NCBI GenBank assembly: GCA_003439945.1
Contig: QVRM01000977.1
Coordinates: forward strand, 1-64,000
DNA from: Dermanyssus gallinae
Taxonomy: Eukaryota > Arthropoda > Arachnida > Mesostigmata > Dermanyssidae
Length of the DNA: 64,000 nt
Direction of reading: 5' to 3'
In this document: positions 44,430-55,214 of the stretch, one piece after another
Numbering within the stretch: the stretch's first letter is position 1
Layout of the letters: each line of letters begins with the position of its first letter
Program-made: the position numbers and the translations under genes
Notes under the pieces: model-generated
The model's database searches: none
Told to the model about the DNA's origin: nothing
Seen by the model: only the letters and a program-made list of their open reading frames with translations

Positions 44430-45230
44430 TTGCTTGCTTAGGTAGAGCAGTAGTTGTGAATGACGGGCTGGGTAGAGTTGTAGTCTGGAATGAAGGCCTT
44501 GACACTGCCTTATACGTGGATACTTGGTTGATTTGTTCGGTGATATGTTGTATGCATGGATGACAATTGGTAATTGATCGTTTTAATCACGCTGTCTACC
44601 GCCTATGTGTATGCCGATTGTGTCGAGTAGCGTGCGATGAGATCGTTCGACGAGGCTCATCTCTTCTCTCTCACGGCAAGTTGGTTTGGGGATGGTATGA
44701 TGACTCAGGACGGTGTTGTTGCACAACTTGGTCACCTTACTAACGAAAGACGACATGAAGGGTTTTCCGCAGTCACTCATGAGTACTCTCGAGGCGTCGT
44801 ACTCTAGACGACCTTGGTCACTGCGTTGGACAGGGTCGGTGCTTTCGGTGCTGGCAAATTGAGCAATTGTAGGTCGCCCTTGTTCGGTCGTTGAGTAGTT
44901 GGTTTTAGCTCGTGGTAGGGTGCGACTGCCACCGCGTTCATTCCTGCAGTTGGTTGGTTGGCTCAGAGTGATGCCGAAACCATGGCCGGATACGTCATGT
45001 CTGTCATCATACATTTAGGGGTGGGGGGGTCCTGCTCCTGGCGGCTGTATTCCCTGCGAGCCGCGAGCAATTTAGGAGAGCGGAATCCTGTCTTCTCCTG
45101 CAGTATATTCTTAAAGGCGTGTGACGCTTCTTTCCAGTAAGATGCTGATCCAGTCATTTTCCTAATATTGTCACGTAGGGTAAAGGCTTTTTTTGTTTGT
45201 TCTGGGAGGTTTTGGGAATGCATGATGCAC
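44430..45230 (-). pseudogene. Ty3/gypsy-like pol relic (RNase H and integrase)
   Basis: On the minus strand, from right to left: an RNase H-like stretch (DVSGHGFGITLSQ, then SRTLPRAKTNYSTTEQ), matching the usual D-x-S-x-x-G-x-G-x-x-L-x-Q and SRTL..AE.NY..TE pattern; then integrase core pieces RVLMSDCGKPFMSSFVSKV and LVERSHRTLLDTIG, holding the second Asp and the Glu; then LPIVIHAYNISPNKSTKYP, matching the tail of the core. Protease and most of RT are missing, the RNase H-integrase join is deleted, and stops occur. It is the remains of an LTR retrotransposon of the gypsy group. Confidence 0.7.
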
Positions 45231-45248
45231 ATGCGCCACTAGCAGCCT

Positions 45249-45400
45249 GCGTGACTAGTGTGAGACTCGCAAACCCACTAAACCCGGATTCCTCCCCACC
45301 CCCCGAGGCTCGGTATTACTTTGGCATTACATCGAAGCCGTGGGAGAGGCGTCTCTGCCGTTCTCCTTCAATCAGCTCTATCCCTGACTATCATCCCGCA
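45249..45400 (-). mobile_element. R1-like 3' UTR copy
   Basis: Minus-strand AGTGGGTTTGCGAGTCTCAC reproduces the R1 3' hairpin, with a G-U pair. Flanking sequence (GGTATTACTT..CATTACATCGAAGCCG on the plus strand) matches 37870-37900 of the intact element. Confidence 0.7.
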
Positions 45401-45581
45401 TGTCTACCTGCGGTTGGATAGGGGGATGCCATTTTGTAATCCGTCCTGTGAGGATGCGTCGAGACCATGAGGGCCTGGCTGCTCCCCACCCCCTCCCCCT
45501 CCCTCGGCTCTAGTCTCGACCACTCTCCCGAGAGACCCGCTCAAACCTCTAAAAGGGGCTAAACCTCTAGGGTAAAGGCTG

Positions 45582-45971
45582 TCATGTTTCTTCTGGCTCT
45601 GGTAGATGCGCATACTGCTTCGCCCATGCTGACACCCTTACGTACATCTCAACACGGTATGTCCTGGGGTCAGTCCAGCGCCGCAGTGCACGCACGTGGG
45701 TCGACAGGAGTCTGGGTTGGTTGAAGTGGCTGGACGCGTTTTTGGTTTGCTTGAGGTGGTTGGACGTGGTTTGGGTTTGCTTGAGGTGGCTGGACGCGTT
45801 TCTGATTGTGGTTGGTAGCTGGACGAACGTGTGGATAGGTAGACTGATATTTCCTCTCGTCGTCATGGTCAGTGCGCCGAGCAGTGATAGCATTGCCGCA
45901 GTGCTTTTGGTCGAGTTGTCGCCGTCTGGTAGTGCAAACCGACTCATATCCATTAAATATAACGACGCCAT
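45582..45971 (-). other. Open frame with minisatellite, unrecognised
   Basis: A 129-codon minus-strand frame starts MASLYLMDMSRFALPDGDNS and contains three ~33-bp repeats (45716-45810, peptide SSHLKQTQTTSNHLKQTK). It lies upstream of the gypsy relic on the same strand, so it could be a gag remnant, but I see no gag motif. Confidence 0.25.
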
Positions 45972-46189
45972 TTAGGCTGAGTCAACCGGCGATGTAGAAC
46001 TCGGCGTACGTACGGTAAGTAGCTCAGACAAAGAAGACGAGGGCGCTTAGCCCTTTCTTCCTCGGTCTACGTATTGGCTATTTTATTGCGGCAGTTTTAG
46101 GTTCTCTGCCTGTTGATAACGAGACGGGTTAACGAGGGAGCTGCAGACTCTTGACGTTCGCATAACATTGCATGATATGTGTGTTTTTC

Positions 46190-46345
46190 TGTGAAAAGCG
46201 TGACATCCCGGCCTATGACATGCTGGTGTATACACAACTGTATGAATAACCTTATTATCAATATTTGAGTATATATCGGAGCGCAATGAATGATGTGTTG
46301 CGAAACGTACAACGAACAAACTCATATGGTGAAGTAAATACTTGT
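46190..46345 (-). repeat. Dispersed repeat, inverted copy of 44125-44265
   Basis: See 44125-44265. This copy extends slightly further and in one frame reads SLRSDIYSNIDNKVIHTVVY, similar to MRSDIYPHLDNKVVYIFVY in the other. The similarity may be of DNA only. Confidence 0.75.
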
Positions 46346-46598
46346 AATCGTGTGGTGCCTTCTATGGTACGAAGTAGTTTGTTAATGTTCAGCTTGTCCA
46401 GACTTAGGTTTTGTGTGCTATTTTCCACTTACGTAAAACAAATCTCAGCTCCAGTACAAGGCCTGTTAGACTCTAGATCACTATGGTTTCGGCTCAGATA
46501 TATTTTTTCAACTAATGGCAACATTCCTTTTGATAAGCTACACCCGGCCTCACACTAAGGCTCGTGGGTCAACGTGATGGCCAAGGCTCGACGTTCAA

Positions 46599-46641
46599 CG
46601 TTGCAAAGAAAGTGATCAAATTGATCACTTTCCTTGCAACG
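46599..46641. repeat. Near-perfect 21-bp hairpin
   Basis: CGTTGCAAAGAAAGTGATCA at 46599 onward (21-base arm) pairs with 46621-46641 at 20 of 21 positions with a single-base loop. Confidence 0.9.
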
Positions 46642-46806
46642 AGGCAAGAACAATTACCGCGGCCGACCTCCCCGGTGATAACAATGTAGGTCTTTTGACG
46701 TTAGTCGCCATTAAGTAGATTGCGCGTGTTCGCGACCTCATGGGTGGCATCGCCAATAATAATCTCTATCTTCAGACTCGCCAAGTAAGAAAGTACGCAC
46801 CTTTCT

Positions 46807-46820
46807 AAAAAAAAAATAAA

Positions 46821-46877
<57 letters not shown>

Positions 46878-46888
46878 TATATATATAA
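46807..46888. repeat. A-run followed by (TA)n
   Basis: An A-rich run (46807-46839) continues into a TA array (46839-46888). It resembles a poly(A) tail that has expanded into a microsatellite, though no element body is recognised upstream. Confidence 0.85.
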
Positions 46889-47158
46889 ACATAGTTGACG
46901 TGGTGGGGCGTGGCTAGCCGTCTAGCGCTTTAAAAAAAATGTATTTTTTATTGTAGGCAGTCGATCGGACGTAAAGTAAGACTGCGCCTGAGCTTTACAT
47001 TACACCACGAGTTTGATGCAGACAGTAACAGTGAAAAAAGCAAAATATGTTCAACATGTTTGTTTTATTATTATGTCGAATGACTATTCTCCTTTGCGCA
47101 CATTATCAAAGGTCCACTTAAAGTGTCAAACAAATAATAGTGATAATAATTTCTCCCA

Positions 47159-48137
47159 CAGAGAAAGCGGTCTTATTGGCCGCACGAGATAAACTGGTGC
47201 AGAGCTTACCTGAGAGACCGTACATTTGTCGTCAAAGTTGAGAATAGCTATTCCGCGGTCGGCAGGTGTGTATCTGGCGTCCCGCAGGGCTCATGCTTAG
47301 GCCCCCTAATGTACACTATATTTGTACAGGATCTCGGGGTAATGCTTCGAGATATTGGTGTTACATATAAGCTGTATGCGGACGATCTCAAAATCTTTGT
47401 TGAGGCAAAAAACGACAGCAACATAGCTATACTACAGAAAGCGATTGACACCGTATCCCTTTGGGCAGAGGACAACCGCATGCAATTATCTTCTTCCAAA
47501 TCTGCTGTTCTCAAGACATTGCCAGATACTACTCAGTATATGCTAAACAACCAACCCATTCCTGAAGTCTCACGCTACAAGGACCTCGGGGTAATCTTCG
47601 ACCGCCAAATGAAGTTTAGACCTCACATGGCTGAGGTTGTCAAGGCCGCGTCTCGAATATGTAATCTCATAATGCGGTCTTTCATTATACAGGACCAAAA
47701 TGTGTACCTAAAGCTGTATCAAACCTTAGTGGTACCAAAGTGGACTTATTGCTGTCACGTATGGGTGCCATTCTATAAACGAGATGTTGACCTTTTGCAG
47801 AGCGTGCAGGATAAGTTCGTGAAACGAGTTGCTCGCCGGTGTTGTCTACCACGCGAGCGTATCACATTGCCTAGTGTTAGTGAATACCAATCCCATGCCG
47901 ATTACCGCATGTTTAAACAACTAGCGCGTCAGAAACTTATTACTAGGTATTTTGTTCTAAGACCAAATAATCTCCGGAGCGGCGTTTCCATCCACCCCCA
48001 CGAGATTGCTCGGGTGGACGTTGTAAACAACACATTTGCCTGGAGGATTGCACGTCGTTCACAGATTCAAAACGACTTTGCTTCTATTGTAATACCCCTT
48101 TTTCAATAAAGGTGATATGATATGATATGATATGAGA
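47159..48137 (+). pseudogene. CR1/jockey-group RT relic with GATAT tail
   Basis: The plus-strand frame is open from about 47159 to the stop at 48109. It shows VSGVPQGSCLGPLMYTIF and KLYADDLKIFVEAK (catalytic Asp-Asp), followed by thumb and C-terminal sequence (PEVSRYKDLGVIFD, VVPKWTYCCHVWVP). AATAAA overlaps the stop region and a (TGATA)n repeat follows at 48112-48137. Everything before the GVPQG block is missing, so it is 5'-truncated, but the remaining frame has no stop. The repeat tail recalls CR1-type elements, which end in short repeats rather than poly(A). Family assignment beyond non-LTR is uncertain. Confidence 0.8.
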
Positions 48138-50127
48138 TACCTTCAGCGGCGGATTCCTTAGGGCTCTTTCATCATCGGAGCTCGGCGCCATGCTGGACAA
48201 CAACTCATGGTGTCGCATCGCATGATCGCATGGTGTAGACTCTCAAAGTCGGCGGGAGACAACCACACATTTGCAAGGCATGTGGGAAACCTGTGGAAAA
48301 GGAGGATCCAGTGAGCTGCATTAGGAGCCAAGACCGGGCTCCTAGACACACCGAAATAAGCGCAGTAATTCGAAGAGATCTCCGATGGACGGAAATACCC
48401 AGCATGCTGGAGCCCATACTGGGACATTATGACGATGGAAGGCCCGACGGTGTCACCATCCCGCCGTGAAATAGAGGCAAATGCCTGGTTTGGGATGCGA
48501 CAGCCTCCTGCACAGTCGTATTTGCTCCACCAAGGCGGGATGGATCGCCGAACACGCAGAAAATTGTCTAAATGCGCAGAGTTAGAGCGTAGATACAAAT
48601 TCGTGCCGATTGCAATGGAGACAGTGGACCCTGTCAGCACAAGTAGAAGGACATTTATAAAAGACTTAATACAATCAAACAAAGAGTTTTTAAGGCAGCT
48701 GCTTTCATCGGCAGTTTGCAGAGGAAATTCCGCGTCGATATTAGGTGCGATGGGCTGAGAATAGTTTGAGGGAAAACATGAACTAACAAGCATACACATT
48801 TACGCCTTAAATTGTATTTTTCTAACACTTTCTAAATATATATATATATTTAGATATATATATTTATATAATTACGTTACTTGCGAGGCGTGATCGTATG
48901 CTAGCAGATCTTCGTACGTTGGTTCGGTCCATGGCGCCCACAATTAAAGCTTCATTCCCCCTGCAGACAGCCAAAGATATTATCTGTTTTAGAAACTGTG
49001 CCTCGCAATGTCGATCACTCGTGGCGTTTCAATACGTCTTACGAAATCCCTGAGGAACTTACCCGTCCCTACGCTAATGAAGCCCAATTACTTCAGGGCA
49101 ACAGGAACATAGCAGTAACTTTTTAACAGCCCGATATAATTTCTATTACAGCCCGATTATTAATGTAATGAAACACATATGCGTGTTGTACAGCCCATCC
49201 ACACTCGTGCGACTGGGGCTTGATGATGATAATCATATCATTTCTACTGTGGTTGATTTACTATCCATATCATTGGCTGCGGTGGATGCTTACATTTACT
49301 AATACCTACACACTTACTACGTTGCTGGCTGATGCTACGGTGGCCGTGTCTATTCCCATCCGTGCAGTCCAGTACATGAAATTTGTCCCATCACTACTAT
49401 TTGTTTTAATATCGTTGCCGGCTGCTACTACTCGTCTTGTTATTACTAATGTTACCTACTTAATTACTAATGATCGTTAATTTCGTTTTTATTGTAAACG
49501 TCATGGCCATTGTAAGAATGCTGCACCTGGACTGTCTTGTCGACCAGGGAGAACACAAGTGCGACGGAATCCGTCTGATTCGTTCAGCATGAAGCGCCCT
49601 ACTGCGGATCATCTAACCGACAGGTTGGAGGGAAAATTTCGTCGGCTGTAATCTTGGTCGTAAAACTCACTGCAAGCCACTGAGCCTACAAGCTGCCGAC
49701 AGCTCAATTAAATCGCCTATATTGATTTTTGACGACCTTACTTTGACCCGATAACCTCAAACAGCTTTCTCAGACTTACTTTACGTTTTTATTTGCAAGA
49801 GTACGGGTTAGTGGGACGTTGCAGGTACTACATAAGTGCCAGTGCTAGGTATACTATTACTAGTAGCATGATCGAGTTTATGACGTTTTTAGGAGGGGGA
49901 TCTTTTAAAGTCGAGAGATGAGCGCAAGTCGCAGCGACTCGGTCATGGATTATTAACGGAGAATCGAATTTTGGCATGAGTATATATTAAATAATGTAAC
50001 ATAAATGTATCATACACCGTCGAAAGAACGATAGTTTATGCCGAAACACATGAATTAACCCGTATTCATTGCTTGGATTTTAGTCATTTTCGCCATTTCA
50101 AAGGCGTTTTTTTTATTAATTAATACC
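48138..50127. other. Unassigned DNA
   Basis: No recognised element. A 213-codon minus-strand frame (48799-48158) and an overlapping plus-strand frame have no known motif. A (TA)n-like run lies at 48836-48876. Confidence 0.3.
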
Positions 50128-50185
50128 AAGCACAACTTGGTATTAATATCATCAGACACAATGATATTAATACCAAGTTGTGCTT
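50128..50185. repeat. Perfect 25-bp hairpin
   Basis: AAGCACAACTTGGTATTAAT (25-base arm 50128-50152) is the exact reverse complement of 50161-50185, with an 8-base loop CAGACACA. AATACCAAGCACAACTTGGTATT also makes a smaller nested palindrome at 50122-50144. Confidence 0.95.
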
Positions 50186-50189
50186 AAAT

Positions 50190-52120
50190 AATAGTACGCT
50201 TTTTAAATTGGAAAATTGGAAAATAAAAACAAATTGAAAAATAAAAATATATGAGCAGCACTGGGATTTGCTACACAACTGCAGCATTAAACGTTTTAAC
50301 ATTTGAAGCATATATGCGGCAGCCACATATGCTTTAGAAAGCATATAAAACACGTTTTTATATACTGTAGTGCTGATGAATACGAATTATTAAACGTATT
50401 GGCTGTTATAAACAAAATACACCTTACTGTACGTAAATAATCATCTAAGTGTGTATTACTCAATAGCCGTATATTTCGACAACATTTCAATTAAACCTAT
50501 AATGCTTTGAAGCACAATTATTAGGAAGCGGGAACACATGCGAAATCGTCAAATGAGCGCGTTTTCAAGGCGTGCTTGCATGAGTGCGGCCTATTGCGTC
50601 ACGCTAATTTATCTCCAAATAAAATTATCTGTTCTCGCATATTGCCCATGTTACAAATTCGCTGCGTTCATTATCATTCGAATGTTGTCTATAATTCACC
50701 CATAGATTTAAGCGCCGAAGTCTAATGACGCTGGCCAAATTAGCTAGATGCATGCTGACTTCTGTGTCCCTAGTATACCATCTAGTCAAATCCTACTGTA
50801 TCCTGTGCTTAATTGCTTCAAACGGTTGTACGTCGGAATGCGTTTGTAGGTTTTATAAAAAAAAATGCTGCTTTTTACCGACTGTAAAATCATACCGTTT
50901 CCAAGATCATATAGTGCATTTGCTTCAAACATCGATTACAGCAGGCGTATAGCTTAAGAGTATACTTGACAGCAACCTATCTTGTTGGTAGAAAAGCTAG
51001 CAATTTGCGTTTCCAGATTCCTTGCGTCGATTGAATCAGCTACACGATGTCCGTATTTTTCTCTTATAACTTGCGCAATTAGAGTAATTAGTTTACCTTA
51101 GTAGGATACGTGACTGCAATTCAAGCAGACAGAGCGCCGCACCGCTTTGAGCGATCGGTCAATTAAAACGGTGCCTCAAAAATCGGATCGTGGGCTTCTT
51201 GTAGTTTAGGACCACGCAAGACCCTCTCGGAGTCAAGGCCCTGCAGAGCGCGCCCCTTAAAACAAACTACTTTATGGGTAATACGCTGGGTCTTTGCATT
51301 TCACGCAAGATTTGTTGAAACAATTGCCTTCCAAAATACCTATAGCCAAAGTTGTTATTTTAGTACTCATCCATTTTCATTTTTAGCGGTAACTCATATT
51401 AAGTACTCATGCTCTTGTCTCCAGTATTTATCTTCAAACGTTCGCCCAATTTAATAGGTAGTTTCTCAGTGACGGGGTCCGATGGTACTTATATCAAAGA
51501 ACAGACTTTTGGCTTAAAATGAAACCAGCACAATTAAAAACATATAGGTGTCAACACAAATCAATCAGTCAATAAATTAGTAACCCTTTATTTATTTTAT
51601 TATAAGCAGCATAGAGCTACCTTAAATAAATTATAGACAACAAAGTCTGTACAGTCGTTTTCTCATTTCAATTCGTAGAAATATTTGCAGAAACGACAGC
51701 CGGTAACGAGAAGAGGAAAAATGTGCTGAAACAAAATATAGTTTAAATTCGTGCCCCAAAACGCTCTCAACTTACCAATGGTCTAGAAATATAGATCAGA
51801 CGTGTCTACAGCGATGCAATAAAAACAACAAAAAATAACAGCGACAACAAATAAACAGCCTTACTCACACAAATAAATTGTATTCACTAAAACTTGTAAG
51901 GATGCCTAATACGGGTTAGCCGCTTTTGACGAATACATTACACGCCAATACTTTGTTGATGCCCTCATTCTACAAATAAAGCAAATCCTCGGCGAAATTA
52001 GTTCAATTAAAACGTTTTACTTGTACAGTGTTGTAGTGAAGTCTACGTCGGAACAAATTCGTGCCTTGTGGGATTGCAATTTGATGCAAAGCATGCTTAT
52101 ACTAGGGATGTTCCCCTGTT
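50190..52120. other. AT-rich DNA, nothing recognised
   Basis: Long AT-rich stretch lacking coding signals, known repeats or RNA genes. Confidence 0.4.
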
Positions 52121-52121
52121 C

Positions 52122-52122
<1 letters not shown>

Positions 52123-52152
<30 letters not shown>
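52123..52152. repeat. (TA)n flanking a mariner
   Basis: TA array that directly abuts the left end of the mariner at 52153. Confidence 0.95.
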
Positions 52153-52156
<4 letters not shown>

Positions 52157-52337
52157 GTTAATCCATAAATTCGTTCCGAAAATTGCGTGCGCCGCACTGC
52201 CTAGACCCGGGGGAGGACGAAACGGTCGGGAGAGGGTTGTTTGATCTACATGACGGTAGGAGCAGACCTGCGTTTTATTATACCGTGGAATTTGTTCGAA
52301 TATCTAACTCACGCGAATCGTAACTCTCGAGTGAAGA

Positions 52338-53280
52338 TGGCCGAGTTAAACGTGCATTTTCGGCATTTAATGCTATTTTATTTCCGGAAAAGAACGAATG
52401 CAACCCAAACCGTAACTAAGATATGTAAATTGTCTAGCGGAGAGGCAGTAACATATATGATAGTTCAAAAGTGGTTTATCCGATATAGGAACGACGACTT
52501 CGGCGTTAACGATCGAAATAGACCGGAACGCCCTGCGATAGTGGATACGGCTTCATTACCAACAGTGAACAGTCGAACAAAATTCACACTTCCCGCTGCG
52601 GGAGATTGTGGCCATTGTCGACGTACCACATACATCCGTTTAAAGGCATCCTCATGCCGAGAGATTCGTCAGCAAGTTGAATGTATGGATGCCGCACGTG
52701 CTCAGCAATCGCCAACTGGAGAAGCGTGTGCTAGTCCGCGATCAGCTCCTATAAAATAACGAGGATCGCCCCTTTCTCCGCACCGTAGTGACAGGGGATG
52801 AGAAGTGTATACAAATTAAGTGTTTGGTGGGATGCGAAGGGGGTGATGTTTTTTAGCTGTTCCAACCAAACGAAACGATCCAGATGATAAAATACTATAT
52901 CAACAACTGGACAATTTGAAAAGGGCAATTGACCAGAAGCTGCCGAAATAGGCCAACATACAAGGAGTGGCTTTCCACCACGGCAACGTAAGACCGCACA
53001 CATCTTTGCTCACCACCAAGAAGCTAATAGAATTTGGATGAGATATTTTGCCACATCCCGCGTGTAGTCCTAACCTTGCTCCCTCGGATTATCTTCTGTT
53101 TCGGTCCCTTCAGAATTCCCTTAATGGCAAAGAATTCGATTCCTTGGAAGGTGTTAAAACATATATAGACCACTACTTCGGAAGGCAGAACGCCACTTTC
53201 TGATGGGATGGAATCATGCGCTTAGATAAACGTTAGGCTGAAGTAGTTGAACAAAGTGGACAATACTTAATCATTTAATA
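52338..53280 (+). pseudogene. Mariner transposase relic, second catalytic residue Gly
   Basis: The N-terminal region (FYFRKRTNATQTVTKICKLS and VQKWFIRYRNDDFGVND) matches the first mariner helix-turn-helix and the linker to it. Later pieces in other frames give LDNLKRAIDQKLPK, GVAFHHGNVRPHTSLLTTKK and PACSPNLAPSDYLLFRSLQ, ending VEQSGQYLI. The second catalytic Asp (HxDN) is Gly, and the YSPD motif is CSPN, though the third catalytic Asp (APSD) remains. Multiple frameshifts and stops make it inactive. Confidence 0.8.
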
Positions 53281-53282
53281 AA

Positions 53283-53493
53283 AGCTTTCCGTTGTAAAGT
53301 AAAGTTTTCGGGCTGACCCTCAGCCAAGATTTAACGTCCACGGAACTGTTTTTCACATTGCTTCATAGACGGACCCCCATAAATACAAATATGCAACGGT
53401 GGGGCTCGAACTCCCGCACCTATGTGTCTCCTTCGGTTGCGAGGCGCAGACCTAATCCACCACGCCACCGGGCTTGGCAGCTTTCCGTTGTAA
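53283..53493 (-). mobile_element. tRNA-derived SINE, family A, copy 3 (most complete)
   Basis: The element (53298-53478, 181 bp) lies inside the mariner and is flanked by an identical 15-bp duplication AGCTTTCCGTTGTAA (53283-53297 and 53479-53493). On the minus strand the head has A-box-like TGGCGTGGTGGATT and B-box-like GGGAGTTCGAGCC, then a body ending GGCTGAGGGTCAGCCCGAAA and a short tail. The perfect duplication shows it inserted well after the mariner. Confidence 0.88.
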
Positions 53494-53506
53494 CGAGAGG
53501 ACCAAC

Positions 53507-53510
<4 letters not shown>

Positions 53511-53541
<31 letters not shown>
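53511..53541. repeat. (TA)n flanking a mariner
   Basis: TA array directly following the right end of the mariner. Confidence 0.95.
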
Positions 53542-53543
<2 letters not shown>

Positions 53544-53544
53544 A

Positions 53545-55060
53545 CTAACGCAATCTATTAAAAGTGGTACAGACAGACAGGACCCTAAAACGTTTTAAAA
53601 AAGACCAATTAGTGGTTAATACGAAAATTAAATTTGATTCCTAAGAAAAAGAATCGTCAGGTTTTTTATCAATCGTTAGCTCTACGTTTTCACTGCGTAA
53701 CCTATTCTAACGGATAACAGTATCCCTCTAAAAGCATGATACAAATGTGTGAAGATGTCTAATTTTCTACGAAGGTCCGCAGACATTTTTCGATAAAGGA
53801 GCCGCGATGTTGGTTTTCAGACTGCGTCACAGTTTAAAGAGCTCCAATTTTGTATGAACTCCCAGTCCTTATAAAGCGAATGGGCATACAGATTCAATGC
53901 CTTCTTCAGCATTGCTTATGCACCGTGTGGGCTTCCATTGATTGCTACCCCCTAAAAAGGCCACAAACTTTCCGTCAGACTTTGTTTTTGATGATCCCTT
54001 ATGGGGTTTATCCGCAAGATCAATTTAACCACAATGGAACATTGTACACCAGGGATGCACAGGATGGGGGCTTCATCTCTAATAGTTGCTAAACTTTTTT
54101 TTTTCATAAATACGAATTGGCTTCTGATTTGCACTTTAAGTTAACGTGTGTATTTATTGTGACGTTAACCTAAATCTGCAAATATTAGGAAATAGCGCTT
54201 TGAAAGGCAATGTGTTGCGCTAGAATAAAATGTTTAAGACATATTGGATTTGGCCGCGATTTTCGGCCATTCCCTGCAACTCACAATTTTTGCATAGAGC
54301 TCTCTTTGGCAGCTAGCAGCGAGAATGGTGTGGCCATCTACTTTGAGGTCCCCTCCTTATAATTATTGTCACTAACTCCTTTCCCGATCTCCTTCCCCGA
54401 AGGCGGAGGCCCTCCAAACATCTCCTCGGACATCACGGTATGTGCAGTTTTACAAAAATATGAAGACTTGTACAACTTTCCGGTAGTGAGAACTTAGGAG
54501 TTCTTTGCAGGCCTTGCTAGTTGAGAATTGATGTTACTTCCAAAACCATATTTTCTCTTGCTTCCACATTGTAGTCTACACACAATAAATTCTCAATTTC
54601 GTTAGCAACGTTCCATTTTTACTGTCTTCACTGGGTTGCGCACATAAACTACCAGGTCGACGTCGGGTTCTTGTTTCTGTTGCCTGCAAAAGGTGAACTT
54701 CTACCTGTCGTTAAGGCTAGAATACGTCTGCTAACTACGTAGCCTTGATCGGGTTCATACAAAGTAAACAGGGTTGTAGATATCTTTCTTGCATCTTGCA
54801 TTTTGGTCCGGGAAGTCAGTTGCATCGGATCGTAAAATTGCAAATGGTACCTGGACGGTAATAGTTCTAGTACAATTGTCCAATACGATACTTACTATTT
54901 CACGTTACGCTTGATTTTTGTTTAATTCAGCCTGTCAGTAGGGACACAAGCTAGATTTGTTCTGAACATAGATACATACACATTTACGTGTCTCTGTCGC
55001 TACAGCGGTCTTTTGACATGACACGATATGCGCCGATAGCGACGGCTTTTGAGTCAACCT
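53545..55060. other. Unassigned DNA
   Basis: No recognised coding or repeat content. Confidence 0.35.
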
Positions 55061-55090
55061 GACCGATATATATATATATATATATATATT

Positions 55091-55162
55091 GGGTCTACAA
55101 AAAAGTTTTTCGGTTTTTTAATGATTCTCTACGGACAAAACCGAAAACACTTTTTGTAGCCC
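55091..55162. mobile_element. 72-bp mariner-like MITE
   Basis: GGGTCTACAAAAAAGTTTTT at the left pairs with the inverted right end (GGGCTACAAAAAGTGTTTTC), leaving a ~20-base centre. Both ends abut (TA)n arrays (55067-55089 and 55163-55214). It is little more than two inverted repeats, so it depends on a transposase encoded elsewhere. No matching full element is in this window. Confidence 0.75.
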
Positions 55163-55214
55163 TATATATATCTGTCAGTATATATATATATATATATATA
55201 TACATATATATATA

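Larger units (their letters stand above)
52153..53510 (+). mobile_element. Decayed mariner (DD34D group) with nested SINE
   Basis: The left end TTAGGTTAATCCATAAATTC and the inverted right end (TTGGGTTGGTCC on the minus strand) are diverged inverted repeats. Each abuts a (TA)n array. Without the SINE and its duplicated site the element is about 1.16 kb. It carries a plus-strand transposase relic. Confidence 0.8.

Noticed and set aside
48158..48799. 213-codon minus-strand frame
   Set aside because: No motif, an overlapping opposite-strand frame of similar quality, and no splice support.
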